Assembly (NCBI RefSeq): GCF_040219635.1
Contig: NZ_JAVJSC010000001.1
Location: forward strand, 154,642-218,641
From: Pyruvatibacter sp.
GTDB taxonomy: Bacteria > Pseudomonadota > Alphaproteobacteria > CGMCC-115125
Direction of reading: 5' to 3'
Length of the DNA stretch: 64,000 bases
Every line of letters starts with the position of its first letter. Positions within the stretch are counted from its first letter, which is position 1. Shown here one piece after another: positions 45,932-54,965 of this stretch. The position numbers and the translations under genes are program-made. The notes under the pieces were generated by a model. That model saw only the letters and a list, made by a program, of their open reading frames with translations, searched no databases and was not told the DNA's origin.

Positions 45932-46765
45932 ATGACCAACCCCAACGCCAGTGTCTCCATCGGCTCTGCCACCTTCGGCAACAAATTGCCGCTGTCGATC
46001 ATTGCCGGTCCCTGCGCCATGGAGAGCCGCAGCCATGCGCTGGAGATGGCGTCGGCGCTCAAGGAGATCACTGCCAAGCTGGGCATGGGGCTGGTCTATA
46101 AATCCTCCTTCGACAAGGCCAACCGCACCTCCGCCAACAGCCCGCGCGGGCTGGGCATGGAACTGGCGCTGCCGATTTTTGCGGAAGTCAAAGAGAGCCT
46201 CGGCATTCCCGTGCTGACCGATGTGCACTCGGCAGACCAGTGCGCGCCGCTGGCTGAGGTGGTGGACGTGTTGCAGATCCCCGCCTTCTTGTGCCGTCAG
46301 ACCGACCTGCTGCTCGCCGCTGCTGAAACCGGCGTGGTGGTCAACGTCAAGAAGGGTCAGTTTCTGGCCCCGTGGGACATGAAAAACGTCGTTGAAAAAA
46401 TCACCGGCGCAGGCAACCCCAACGTGATGGTGACGGAGCGCGGCGCGAGCTTTGGCTACAACACGCTGGTATCCGACATGCGCGCCTTGCCCGAACTCGC
46501 CAAAACCGGCGCACCTGTTATTTTTGATGCCACCCATTCCGTGCAACAGCCCGGCGGGCAGGGCACAACGTCCGGGGGGCAGCGCGAGTTTGTGCCGGTG
46601 CTGGCCCGCGCGGCGGTGGCTGTGGGTGTGGCGGGGGTGTTCATGGAAACCCATCAGGATCCGGACAGCGCGCCGTCTGATGGCCCCAATATGGTGCATT
46701 TGAAAGACATGCCCGCGTTGCTGGCGCGGTTGCAGGCGTTTGATGCATTGTCAAAGGCTGACTGA
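45932..46765 (+). CDS. kdsA: 3-deoxy-8-phosphooctulonate synthase
   Basis: 277 residues; condenses arabinose 5-phosphate and PEP to KDO 8-phosphate for the LPS inner core. Signatures are SIIAGPCAMESRSHALEMA, VYKSSFDKANRTS, VLTDVHSADQC, QIPAFLCRQTDLL and DATHSVQQPGG. Start MTNPNASVSIG at 45932. It lies directly downstream of the duplicated pyrG tail, so the duplication has pushed it further from pyrG; read-through from pyrG or an undetected promoter must drive it. Confidence 0.97.
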   Translation: MTNPNASVSIGSATFGNKLPLSIIAGPCAMESRSHALEMASALKEITAKLGMGLVYKSSFDKANRTSANSPRGLGMELALPIFAEVKESLGIPVLTDVHSADQCAPLAEVVDVLQIPAFLCRQTDLLLAAAETGVVVNVKKGQFLAPWDMKNVVEKITGAGNPNVMVTERGASFGYNTLVSDMRALPELAKTGAPVIFDATHSVQQPGGQGTTSGGQREFVPVLARAAVAVGVAGVFMETHQDPDSAPSDGPNMVHLKDMPALLARLQAFDALSKAD

Positions 46766-46834
46766 TCCATAACTCTCACGTGAGCGAACAGGCGGCGATT
46801 CTGTGTTGCCGCCAATCAGGGGGTGCCCGGTTTC

Positions 46835-47800
46835 ATGACAATGAGCCAGCCAGTTGAGGGCGATGCGGCTTCCTCTCTGCCCCAATCGCTACCCCCGGCG
46901 TTACCAGTCGTCGCGGACCCCACCTTCTCCTATGCGTCGCCGGACGACCCACGCCTCAAGCGCATGTTGATACGGCTGATTGAAACACTTACCGGTCAGC
47001 CGCGCCTCAAGCGCATGTATCTGGATAACCGCGCCAACCCCGTACAGGGCGAAACGTTTTTTGCAGCCGCCATTCGCTACTTGCGCCTGCACGTGGATTT
47101 TGACATGGCGCGGCTGCACGAAATACCCAAAGACGGCCCGCTGGTGATTGTCGCCAATCATCCCTTCGGTGTGATTGACGGGCTGGTCATCAGCCATCTT
47201 GCCTCCATGGTGCGCGGCGAGTTCAAGGTGCTGACCAACGCCGTGCTGACCCAGGCCCCCGAAATTGAAGACTATCTTCTGCCGGTCAATTTTGATGAAA
47301 CCCGCGAAGCGCTGGCTACCAACATCACGACGCGCAAGATCTCCCGCGATCTGCTCAATGCAGGCGGCACCATCGTGATTTTTCCCGGCGGCACCGTCTC
47401 AACATCGCCGCGCCCCTTTGGTCGCGCGGTGGACCCGCTCTGGCAGCCCTTTACCGCGCAGCTCGTGCAGCGCTCCAGGGCCACCGTGGTGCCGATGTTT
47501 TTTGAAGGCCAGAACGGACGCCTGTTTCAGGTCGCCAGCCATTTCAGCCGCACGCTCAGATTGTCACTGCTGTTCCGCGAAGTGCATGAGCGTATCGGCA
47601 GCCGCATTGCCGTGCGCATTGGCCGGCCGATCCGCTATGAGGAACTGGCGCACCTCAAGGACCGGGTGGCCTTTGCCGACGAGTTGCGCAAACGCACCTA
47701 CGCGCTGGGCGCGCACCCTTTGCCGTCGCGGGTCTATAGCGGCAAGACATGGGGCGAGAAAATGAAGGCCGGTCGGCTCAGCAAGAAGCGTGCGCGCTAG
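46835..47800 (+). CDS. Lysophospholipid acyltransferase-like protein (PlsC fold)
   Basis: About 321 residues. The acyltransferase motif 1 is NHPFGVIDG (near residue 109), the motif 3-like FPGGTVSTSP follows later, and VVPMFFEGQNGRLFQ resembles motif 4. This is the pattern of the putative hemolysin/OlsA-like acyltransferases, which acylate glycerol- or ornithine-type lipids at the membrane. The C-terminus is very basic (GRLSKKRAR). Start chosen at ATG 46835; GTG 46823 and ATG 46841 are alternatives. A perfect CTCACGTGAG palindrome lies upstream at 46775-46784. Confidence 0.82.
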   Translation: MTMSQPVEGDAASSLPQSLPPALPVVADPTFSYASPDDPRLKRMLIRLIETLTGQPRLKRMYLDNRANPVQGETFFAAAIRYLRLHVDFDMARLHEIPKDGPLVIVANHPFGVIDGLVISHLASMVRGEFKVLTNAVLTQAPEIEDYLLPVNFDETREALATNITTRKISRDLLNAGGTIVIFPGGTVSTSPRPFGRAVDPLWQPFTAQLVQRSRATVVPMFFEGQNGRLFQVASHFSRTLRLSLLFREVHERIGSRIAVRIGRPIRYEELAHLKDRVAFADELRKRTYALGAHPLPSRVYSGKTWGEKMKAGRLSKKRAR

Positions 47801-49236
47801 GCACTGCGCGCAACGTCCGTTTTGTCGTCTGTTGCAACCGTATGCGGCGGCAACCAGATGGTGGCCCGTGTGCCGTGGCCGGGGTCGCTTTCAATCTCAA
47901 GACGACCGTCAAGCCGGGCGGCAATCGCCGCCGTAATGCCAATGCCGACACCCAGCCCGCCATGGCTGCGCGAAAGCTCACGCGAGCCCTGCCAGAACGG
48001 TGAGAACGCGTGGCGGATGTCCTCTTCGCTCATGCCAACGCCTGAATCGCTCACCCGGATGGATATCCAGCCGTTGCTGGCCAGCCCGGCTGAAACTTTC
48101 ACCCAACCGCCCTGTTTGTTGAACTTGATGGCGTTTGAGAGCAAATGCATCAGCATCTGCTTGACGCGCCGTTCGTCGCTGTAAATCCGGGCGAGCGCGT
48201 CTGGAACGCTGGCCGTCACTGTGACGCTCTTGAGCGGGTCGCGCGAGGTTGCCAGCGCGACGCAGCGGCGCACCAGAGCAGCAAGATCAAAATCGTGCTC
48301 ACTCACCTGGTATTCGTCCAGTGATACCGACGCAAGGTCCAGTATATCGTTCAGCAACCGAAGCAGCGTCTGGCCGGATGAGTTGATCTCGCGCACATAA
48401 TCCCTGTTTTCGTCACTGCCCACCGGACCAAACATTTCGCGGTCCAGCACATCCGAAAAGCCGATGATGGCATTGAGCGGCGTGCGCAATTCGTGGCTCG
48501 TGTTCGACACGAAGGCGCGCTTGGCTTGTTCCTCGCTGGTCGCAGCCTCTGCGAGGCGGGCCCGCTCCAGTGCTGTTGCAAGCACGGCCTCGCGCACTGA
48601 GGCATGTTTTTGGACGGCAATCAGCTTGTTATGCGCCCGCCACCGTACGGTGAACGCCACAACGGTCAACATGCAGGAAATCAACAGAAAAAACCCGAAA
48701 TGACCCGTCAAGGGATCCGAGATGGTGGGGCGCACAATCGCAAACCACGCCGCAAGCCCCAATCCGAAACTGGCGGCCATATAGGGAATGGACAAAAAGA
48801 ACAGCCCCAGGAAACCGATCGACAATCCCAGATTGGTCACCTGATGGATTTCGCCGGTGGTGACCACATGCAAAGACGCGGACCCAATCAGGCAGATTGC
48901 AAACACGAACATGATGGGGTTTGCGTAGGCCAGCGTTACCCGCCCGGCGCGCGCGGCGGCATAAATACCCAATGTCAGGGCGACAATCCCGATTGCCGCC
49001 AGTGTCATGATTTCGCGTGGTCCGGCCGGCAGCATCAGCAGATGACCGATGCCGATGATGGTGTAGGCCGCAGCAGCCATAAGCGCGAGTGGCCTGATCT
49101 GTTCCAGCGTGACTTTGTCGCGGTCTGCCTGGGTAGGCACACAGCTGTTTGTCCCGACCGCTGACGATGCGTCGGCATCATCCGGCATGTTTTGCGGGGG
49201 CGGTTCAGCTATCGGCTGAGTGCTGTCGCGGGGCAT
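47797..49236 (-). CDS. Membrane histidine kinase without adjacent response regulator
   Basis: 479 residues. Six hydrophobic helices fill about 48-198, with no large periplasmic domain, so the signal is probably sensed in or at the membrane. Then a helical linker leads to the DHp domain (SHELRTPLNAIIGFSD, phospho-acceptor His248) and the HATPase domain with LLSNAIKFN (N box), SDSGVGM (G1) and GGLGVGIGI (G2). No receiver domain is fused or encoded next door, so its partner is unknown. It is convergent with the acyltransferase and overlaps it by 4 bp. Confidence 0.92.
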   Translation of the reverse strand: MPRDSTQPIAEPPPQNMPDDADASSAVGTNSCVPTQADRDKVTLEQIRPLALMAAAAYTIIGIGHLLMLPAGPREIMTLAAIGIVALTLGIYAAARAGRVTLAYANPIMFVFAICLIGSASLHVVTTGEIHQVTNLGLSIGFLGLFFLSIPYMAASFGLGLAAWFAIVRPTISDPLTGHFGFFLLISCMLTVVAFTVRWRAHNKLIAVQKHASVREAVLATALERARLAEAATSEEQAKRAFVSNTSHELRTPLNAIIGFSDVLDREMFGPVGSDENRDYVREINSSGQTLLRLLNDILDLASVSLDEYQVSEHDFDLAALVRRCVALATSRDPLKSVTVTASVPDALARIYSDERRVKQMLMHLLSNAIKFNKQGGWVKVSAGLASNGWISIRVSDSGVGMSEEDIRHAFSPFWQGSRELSRSHGGLGVGIGITAAIAARLDGRLEIESDPGHGTRATIWLPPHTVATDDKTDVARSA

Positions 49237-49360
49237 GGGCCTGAATCCAGCGGTGTAAGACTGGCAACAAGCTTCTCATACAACTGTTGCGGGAACCCTA
49301 ATGGCCTGTGCTCCCTCTGCGGTCCCTCTCCGGTCGTTATGCATGGCCCGCCGGAACGGC

Positions 49361-49819
49361 CTAGCCGCGGCCCCGATAGGGTGCCACGCCCTGGTCGGGC
49401 AACCACACACCCGCAGGCAATGCGCCGGTCTGCCAGAACACGTCAATGGGAATGCCGCCGCGCGGATACCAGTAGCCGCCAATGCGCAGGAATGTCGGTT
49501 CAAGCAGATCTGCAAGCCGTTTGGCAATGGCAATGGTGCAGTCCTCGTGGAAAGCCCCATGATTGCGGAAGCTCGCCAGATACAGCTTCAGCGACTTGCT
49601 TTCCACCAGCCACTGTCCGGGCACGTAATCAATTACCAGATGGGCAAAGTCAGGCTGGCCAGTGACCGGGCACAGCGAGGTAAACTCCGGCGCTGTGAAC
49701 CGCGCCACATAGTCCGTACCCGGATGAGGGTTGGCGACGCGTTCCAGCGTTGCCGCATCTGGCGACGCGGGCAGGGCGGTTTGCTGGCCAAGCTGGTGAA
49801 CGTCTGGTGTGTCGCTCAT
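49361..49819 (-). CDS. queF: NADPH-dependent preQ0 reductase QueF
   Basis: 152 residues, the short unimodular QueF. It reduces 7-cyano-7-deazaguanine to preQ1, the last free-base step before insertion into tRNA. The catalytic Cys50 is in FTSLCPVTGQPDF with Asp57, and the substrate-binding VESKSLKLYLASFRNHGAFHED follows. It is the last gene of the queC-queE-queD-queF operon; the start overlaps the queD stop by 4 bp. Confidence 0.96.
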   Translation of the reverse strand: MSDTPDVHQLGQQTALPASPDAATLERVANPHPGTDYVARFTAPEFTSLCPVTGQPDFAHLVIDYVPGQWLVESKSLKLYLASFRNHGAFHEDCTIAIAKRLADLLEPTFLRIGGYWYPRGGIPIDVFWQTGALPAGVWLPDQGVAPYRGRG

Positions 49820-50184
49820 CTGTGTCGCGAGCCTTCGTAAATGCAGGATTCGCCGCAACTGTCGCGGTGGATTTCAATGCGTGCCAGTTCAGGCAGTGGC
49901 GGTGCGAGGCGTGCCCACAGCCACAGGGTAATGTTTTCAAGCGTCGGCGCTTCCAGCCCTTCAATCTCATTGAGGAAGTGGTGGTCAAGCTCGCCGCGCA
50001 CCTCGCCCAGCACCTTCTCCACATCGCCAAAGTCGCGGATCAGGCCGGTGGTGGCATCCGGCATACCATCCAGCGCGACGATCACGCGGAACGAATGTCC
50101 GTGCAGCCGCCGGTTCGGGTGGCCATCTTCGGCGTGCGGCAGAAAATGCGCCGCGTCGAATGAAAACTGTTTGGTGATGCGCAT
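49816..50184 (-). CDS. queD: 6-carboxy-tetrahydropterin synthase-like protein QueD
   Basis: 122 residues of the PTPS fold. Zinc ligands are H13, H28 and H30 (FSFDAAHFLP ... RLHGHSF). In E. coli QueD the catalytic Cys lies four residues before the HGH pair; here that place reads GHPNRRLHGH, with Asn24 instead of Cys. Two cysteines occur only near the C-terminus (RDSCGESC). The operon context with queC, queE and queF argues for the QueD role. Start at ATG 50184; the upstream open frame is not conserved-looking. Confidence 0.9.
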   Translation of the reverse strand: MRITKQFSFDAAHFLPHAEDGHPNRRLHGHSFRVIVALDGMPDATTGLIRDFGDVEKVLGEVRGELDHHFLNEIEGLEAPTLENITLWLWARLAPPLPELARIEIHRDSCGESCIYEGSRHR

Positions 50185-50197
50185 GAGCGGATAAGCG

Positions 50198-50848
50198 TTA
50201 CGGAATGCCGATATATTTGTGGGACTGAAGGGACAAACGCCATTTGGGGTGTGAAAGGCAATAGGAAACCGCCAGATTGGTGTTTTTTTCGCGCTCAGGC
50301 CCGTCCATCGGCTGCAAAAAAAAGTGCTGGAAATGCAGGCTTTCAAAGCATTCAGGTTGCGCTTCGGCCTGTGTTTGCGGGTAAACCAGCTTTAGCTCCT
50401 GCCCGTGCGTCAGCACCAGCGGTGCGTTGGCCTTGGGGCTGACGCAAATCCAGTCGATGCCGCCGGTTTTGCCTTCAGGGGCAGCCAGCGTGCCGTTGGT
50501 TTCAACTGCAATCTCGAAGCCTTTGCCGTGCAGCGCATCAATCAGCGGTCCGTCGAGCTGCAACAACGGCTCGCCGCCGGTGCACACAACCAGCCGTCCT
50601 GGGTCACCGCCCTGCCATGTTGCGGCCACCGCGTCGGCCAGACCGGCAGCCGTTTCAAACTTGCCACCACCCACGCCATCCACGCCGACAAAATCTGTGT
50701 CGCAGAAGTTGCACACAGCTTTAGCGCGGTCCTGCTCGCGACCACTCCAAAGGTTGCAGCCGGCAAAGCGCAAAAACACCGCCGCCCGGCCCGCCTGTGC
50801 GCCTTCGCCCTGCAACGTGGGAAACATTTCCTTGACCGAGTAAGTCAC
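50198..50848 (-). CDS. queE: 7-carboxy-7-deazaguanine synthase QueE
   Basis: 216-residue radical SAM enzyme that contracts 6-carboxytetrahydropterin to CDG. The cluster cysteines are C31, C46 and C49, the extended C-x14-C-x2-C seen in one QueE subclass instead of the plain C-x3-C-x2-C. FPTLQGEGAQAGRAAVFLRF and CTGGEPLLQ are typical. It overlaps queC by 4 bp and precedes queD by 13 bp. Confidence 0.95.
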   Translation of the reverse strand: MTYSVKEMFPTLQGEGAQAGRAAVFLRFAGCNLWSGREQDRAKAVCNFCDTDFVGVDGVGGGKFETAAGLADAVAATWQGGDPGRLVVCTGGEPLLQLDGPLIDALHGKGFEIAVETNGTLAAPEGKTGGIDWICVSPKANAPLVLTHGQELKLVYPQTQAEAQPECFESLHFQHFFLQPMDGPEREKNTNLAVSYCLSHPKWRLSLQSHKYIGIP

Positions 50849-51585
50849 AGCCGATGCGCCTTCCAGGTGTCCCAGCCATCGGCGCGCAGTTTACAGGCCG
50901 GACACGTGCCGCAGCCATGCCCCCACGCATGGGCATGGTCGCGGTCGCCCAGATAGCAGGTGTGTGTATCGTCGCGGATGATCTCCACCAGCGGCGTGCC
51001 GCCAAGCGCATCGGCCATCGCCCATGTGGCCGCCTTGTCCAGCCACATCAGCGGCGTCTCAATCACCACGTCGCGGCCCATGCCCAGCGTCAGCGACGCC
51101 TGCAATGATTTCAGCGTCGTGTCGCGGCAATCCGGGTAGCCGGAATAATCCGTTTCGCACATGCCCCCCACCAGCACCGTCAGGTCACGCCGAAAGGCTA
51201 TCGCCGCCGCATAGGTGAAAAACAGAAGGTTGCGCCCCGGCACAAATGTGGAGGGCAGACCCTGCTCATCAAATGCAATTTCAGCATCGCGGGTGAGAGC
51301 GGTGTCGGAAATACGCCCCAGGTCGCTGAGATCCAGCACATGATCCTCGCCCAGCCGCGCCGCCCATGCCGGAAACGCCGCGCGCACCTTGTCGAGCACT
51401 ACCAGCCGCTGCTCAAGCTCAACGGCGTGGCGCTGGCCATAGTCAAAGCCGATGGTCTCCACATGGCTGTACCGCGTCAGCGCCCAAGCAAGCGTGGTGG
51501 CCGAATCCTGTCCGCCCGAAAACAGAACCAGCGCACGATGGTGCCCGGCAGTGGAGGTGCCGGGGGAGGGGTGAAATGTGCTCAT
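50845..51585 (-). CDS. queC: 7-cyano-7-deazaguanine synthase QueC
   Basis: 246 residues; ATP-dependent conversion of CDG to preQ0. The PP-loop is LFSGGQDSAT (21-30). The zinc site includes the C-terminal cysteines C225, C228 and C231 (CGTCPACK) and an earlier one in THTCYLG. ATG 51585 gives a normal N-terminus. First gene of the que operon; I found no convincing preQ1 riboswitch in the 128-bp leader. Confidence 0.96.
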   Translation of the reverse strand: MSTFHPSPGTSTAGHHRALVLFSGGQDSATTLAWALTRYSHVETIGFDYGQRHAVELEQRLVVLDKVRAAFPAWAARLGEDHVLDLSDLGRISDTALTRDAEIAFDEQGLPSTFVPGRNLLFFTYAAAIAFRRDLTVLVGGMCETDYSGYPDCRDTTLKSLQASLTLGMGRDVVIETPLMWLDKAATWAMADALGGTPLVEIIRDDTHTCYLGDRDHAHAWGHGCGTCPACKLRADGWDTWKAHRL

Positions 51586-51713
51586 GCTGAGGTTGAAGCC
51601 TACGGGTGCCGTGCCCGTCAAGGTGCGTGCGCTTTATACGGCGGCACACACTCACCTCCGCCATCCGCGCGTCTGGCGCGGGGGCACGGATGTGGTTTGC
51701 CGCAAGGGGCGCG

Positions 51714-52262
51714 TCAGTCGGTGTCGCCACTCACCATGTAGGCAATGTCGTCGTCGCTCATGCGGTCGATGTTGCGCGCATAATTGAGCCCGTTGCGATA
51801 GTAAAACCGCGCGTTGATGAGGTTGGCTTCGCTGTTGTCGCGCGTGCCCACCAGCTTTGCGGGAACACCGGCAATAATCGAGTTGTCGGGAAACTCCTGC
51901 CCCTCGCGCACAATGGTATGCCCGGCCACAATCGAGTTTGCGCCAATCCGTGCCCCGTCCATGATGGTGGCGTTGATGCCGATCAGGCACCTGTCGCCAA
52001 TCTCGCAGCCATGCAGGGTTACGTGGTGGGTGATGGAACAGTCTTCGCCCACGATGGTCGGCGTTGAACCGCCCACATGCACCATCACAAAATCCTGAAT
52101 GTTGGTGCGGGCACCGATTTTTATCTCGAACATCTCAGCCCGCATTACCACCTGCGGCCACACACTGGCCCCGGCCCCGATAGTGACCTTGCCGTATATC
52201 GATGCGGTGTCATGAATGAAGGCGGGGTTGTTGAGTGTTACATGCGGGCCGATATGCGGCAT
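51714..52262 (-). CDS. Gamma-carbonic-anhydrase-like hexapeptide protein
   Basis: 182 residues forming a left-handed beta helix of hexapeptide repeats with a C-terminal helix. The likely zinc ligands H62 (MVHV), H79 and H84 (ITHHVTLHGC) match the gamma-CA pattern, with NIQDFVMVHVGG and GINATIMDGARIG around them. The family (YrdA/CaiE-like) includes active carbonic anhydrases and proteins without known activity. The helical C-terminal part is longer than in YrdA (FYYRNGLNYARNIDRMSDDD). Confidence 0.85.
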   Translation of the reverse strand: MPHIGPHVTLNNPAFIHDTASIYGKVTIGAGASVWPQVVMRAEMFEIKIGARTNIQDFVMVHVGGSTPTIVGEDCSITHHVTLHGCEIGDRCLIGINATIMDGARIGANSIVAGHTIVREGQEFPDNSIIAGVPAKLVGTRDNSEANLINARFYYRNGLNYARNIDRMSDDDIAYMVSGDTD

Positions 52263-52277
52263 ACGGAGTATCCTGAT

Positions 52278-52661
52278 CTAGCGTGCTGGTTGAGTGGTGA
52301 GCCGCGTGGCAGCCCATACCGCGAGCGCGGCGGGAACGATGACGCCAGCAAAGTCTGATGCGGTGATGATGTCAAACGGCAGGCCGCGATGCAGCCAGAT
52401 GCCGACATGATAGAGCGCATGGAACGCAAACCACAGGCCGCCCGCAAGTGCCAGGCGTCTGTCGTAACGCAGCGCACCCCAGACCAGGATCAGCCCGCCC
52501 GCCAGATAGGCAAGCGCAACATCGCGCATAAAGTGCAGCGAGAACGGCCCCATCATCGCGACACCGGGCGTATTGTCATAAAACACCTGCGGCAAAAACC
52601 AGATATAGCCGCTGACGGCGACGGCAAATGCGGACAGCACGAACAGCAAAAATCGGGGCAT
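52278..52661 (-). CDS. Small integral membrane protein, four helices
   Basis: 127 residues with four hydrophobic segments (about 3-26, 42-64, 68-88 and 100-121). The first ends near a conserved-looking NTPGVAMMGPFSLHFMRDVALAYLAGG. I do not recognise a named family. It is followed on the same strand by the carbonic-anhydrase-like gene after 15 bp, so the two may be cotranscribed. Upstream lies a 206-bp gap with one repeat palindrome. Confidence 0.75.
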   Translation of the reverse strand: MPRFLLFVLSAFAVAVSGYIWFLPQVFYDNTPGVAMMGPFSLHFMRDVALAYLAGGLILVWGALRYDRRLALAGGLWFAFHALYHVGIWLHRGLPFDIITASDFAGVIVPAALAVWAATRLTTQPAR

Positions 52662-52777
52662 GGGGTTTCCTTTCAGATTGGCAGGATTGTAAGCGGTCTA
52701 TGCTCCCCCCATCCCGGCATCTTCACCGGTGCCAATACCGCCAGAACGGGCCGGGCCAAACGCCGCAGCGGCCAAGA

Positions 52778-52804
52778 GTGGACTCCGGGTCAAGCCCGGA
52801 GAAA
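52778..52804. repeat. Single half of the type A palindrome element
   Basis: CTCCGGGTCAAGCCCGGAG (52783-52801) preceded by GTGGA. The reverse complement reads ...CCGGAGTCCAC, the left half of the type A composite at 54966. Only one arm is present, so single palindromes also exist independently. The remaining gap shows no gene. Confidence 0.8.
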
Positions 52805-52867
52805 CGCAAGGGTATGGAGGCGCATGCCCGATAGACGCAGCAGCATAGCCCGGTGTGACAGGATTTC

Positions 52868-53512
52868 TTAAGTCAGCGGCAGATCAACCGCCTTGAAGGC
52901 GGGGCGCAGGCGCAGCGCTTCAAACCAGTTCATGGTGTGATCGCGGTAGGCGTAGTCCACCGGCAGCTTGAGCCAGCGCGCCACCGTCAGGCCAACGGGA
53001 ATATCCGCCATGGAAAACCGCTTGCCCGCCACATAGGCGGTTTTCGCCAGTTGCGCGTCAAGCACCGCAAGGCGCTTTTCGGCAAGCTCGATGCCGGCGG
53101 CAATCATCTCTTCGGTCACGCCGGGGGCATTGCGGATGCGGCCATGAAACACCGGATGCATGGCCGGCCACAGTGCCGTCGTCTGCCAGTCCATCCACTG
53201 TTCTTCGATGGCACGCACGCGGGCGTCGGTCGGGTAGTGCAGGCCGGTGCCGCTGTTTGGTGCATAGGTGGCAAACAGATAGCGGACGATGGCGTTTGAT
53301 TCCCAGATCACCGTGCCGTTGTCATTGAGCACCGGCACCAGTCCGTTGGGGTTCATCGCCAGATAGTCCGGGGTGTCCACCACGCCATGCGCGCCGCCCG
53401 CCTCAATGCGTTCAAAAGGCACCTTCAACTCACCCAGCGCCCAGATGACCTTTTGAACATTGATGGAGTTATTGCGGCCCCACAGGAGGGTTTTTACTGG
53501 CGTGTCAGACAT
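52868..53512 (-). CDS. Glutathione S-transferase family protein
   Basis: 214 residues. Thioredoxin-like N-terminal domain with LLWGRNNSINVQKVIWAL (likely glutathione-site Ser/Asn), MNPNGLVPVLND (cis-Pro) and WESNAIVRYL (ESNAI motif); helical C-terminal domain ending RPAFKAV. The NSxNVQKV-type N-terminus recalls the beta/zeta-like bacterial GSTs. It is divergent from eno with 119 bp between. Confidence 0.88.
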   Translation of the reverse strand: MSDTPVKTLLWGRNNSINVQKVIWALGELKVPFERIEAGGAHGVVDTPDYLAMNPNGLVPVLNDNGTVIWESNAIVRYLFATYAPNSGTGLHYPTDARVRAIEEQWMDWQTTALWPAMHPVFHGRIRNAPGVTEEMIAAGIELAEKRLAVLDAQLAKTAYVAGKRFSMADIPVGLTVARWLKLPVDYAYRDHTMNWFEALRLRPAFKAVDLPLT

Positions 53513-53631
53513 GTCGGGTTCCGTGGTTTGGCGGGTTCCATGCGCGCGGCGGTTCGGCTATGTAACGGCCACATTGCCTGCGCCCCCCCTTACATCAAGG
53601 GGACTTACGATAAAAACACCGGAGACGCCAC

Positions 53632-54909
53632 ATGGCCGCCATCATCGACATCACCGCCCGTGAAATACTCGACAGCCGGGGCAACCCCACCGTGGAGGTG
53701 GATGTGATGCTGGAAGACGGCGCCTTTGGCCGCGCGGCCGTGCCATCAGGTGCCTCGACGGGTGCCCATGAAGCCGCCGAACTGCGCGACGGTGACGCCA
53801 AACGCTATGGCGGCAAGGGTGTGTTGAACGCCGTTGAAAACGTCAACACCGAGATTTTTGATGCCATCGCGGGCATGGACTCAGAAGAGCAGATTTTGCT
53901 CGACCGCATGATGTGCGATCTGGACGGCACCCCCAACAAGGGCCGCCTTGGCGCCAATGCCATTCTGGGTGTCTCTCTGGCGCTGGCCAAGGCGTCTGCC
54001 CAGTCCTGCGGGTTGCCGCTCTACAAATATGTCGGCGGCCCCGCAGCGCGCGTGCTGCCGGTGCCGATGATGAACATCGTCAATGGCGGCGAACACGCCG
54101 ACAACCCCATCGACATTCAGGAGTTCATGATTATGCCGGTGTCCGCCCCCACGCTGGCCGACGGCGTGCGCATGGGCTCGGAAGTATTCCACCAGCTTAA
54201 AAAGGGCCTGAAAGACGCGGGCCACAACACCAATGTGGGCGACGAAGGCGGCTTTGCGCCGAACCTTGCCTCCACCGAAGATGCGCTGGGCTTTGTGATG
54301 AAGGCCATTGAAGCGGCAGGCTACAAACCCGGCGACGACATGCACCTCGCCATCGATGCAGCGTCCACCGAGTTCTACAAAGGCGGCAACTACGTGCTGG
54401 CCGGCGAAGGCAAGACGCTGGATGCAGGCGGCATGGTGGATTACTGGGCAGACCTCGTGGGCCGCTTCCCGATCATCTCCATCGAAGACGCCATGGCCGA
54501 AGACGACTGGGACGGCTGGAAGGCGCTGACCGACAAAATCGGCAACCAGGTGCAGCTTGTGGGGGATGACCTGTTCGTCACCAACTCAAAGCGCCTCAAG
54601 GACGGCATCACACAAGGCGTGGCAAACTCCATTCTGGTCAAGGTCAACCAGATCGGCTCGCTGACGGAAACGCTCGAAGCCGTGGAAATGGCGCACAAGG
54701 CCAGCTACACCGCCGTCATGTCGCACCGCTCCGGTGAAACCGAAGACGCAACCATTGCCGACCTGGCGGTGGCCACCAACTGCGGCCAGATCAAAACCGG
54801 CTCGCTGGCCCGCTCCGACCGCACGGCAAAATACAATCAGCTTATCCGCATCGAACAGGAGCTTGGGCCCGCAGCGGAATATGCGGGGCGGTCGATCCTC
54901 AAGGGCTGA
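53632..54909 (+). CDS. eno: Enolase
   Basis: 425 residues; interconverts 2-phosphoglycerate and PEP. AREILDSRGNPTVEVDV is the N-terminal signature; metal and catalytic residues lie in GDEGGFAPN, ISIEDAMAEDDW, LVGDDLFVTN, KVNQIGSLTE and SHRSGETED. GGAGA precedes the ATG, and CCCCTT/AAGGGG forms a small hairpin in the leader just before. The stop is followed by a type A repeat. Confidence 0.98.
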   Translation: MAAIIDITAREILDSRGNPTVEVDVMLEDGAFGRAAVPSGASTGAHEAAELRDGDAKRYGGKGVLNAVENVNTEIFDAIAGMDSEEQILLDRMMCDLDGTPNKGRLGANAILGVSLALAKASAQSCGLPLYKYVGGPAARVLPVPMMNIVNGGEHADNPIDIQEFMIMPVSAPTLADGVRMGSEVFHQLKKGLKDAGHNTNVGDEGGFAPNLASTEDALGFVMKAIEAAGYKPGDDMHLAIDAASTEFYKGGNYVLAGEGKTLDAGGMVDYWADLVGRFPIISIEDAMAEDDWDGWKALTDKIGNQVQLVGDDLFVTNSKRLKDGITQGVANSILVKVNQIGSLTETLEAVEMAHKASYTAVMSHRSGETEDATIADLAVATNCGQIKTGSLARSDRTAKYNQLIRIEQELGPAAEYAGRSILKG

Positions 54910-54965
54910 GGTTAGCCCAATCTACTCACCGGCCATTATTGCAGACCTGAAAAGTAGAAATATCC

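Noticed and set aside
45791..46699. 302-codon minus-strand frame opposite kdsA
   Set aside because: Antisense to a certain gene and includes repeat palindromes at one end.
51586..51713. preQ1 riboswitch upstream of queC
   Set aside because: I could not find the conserved loop and A-rich tail of known preQ1 classes on the minus strand.
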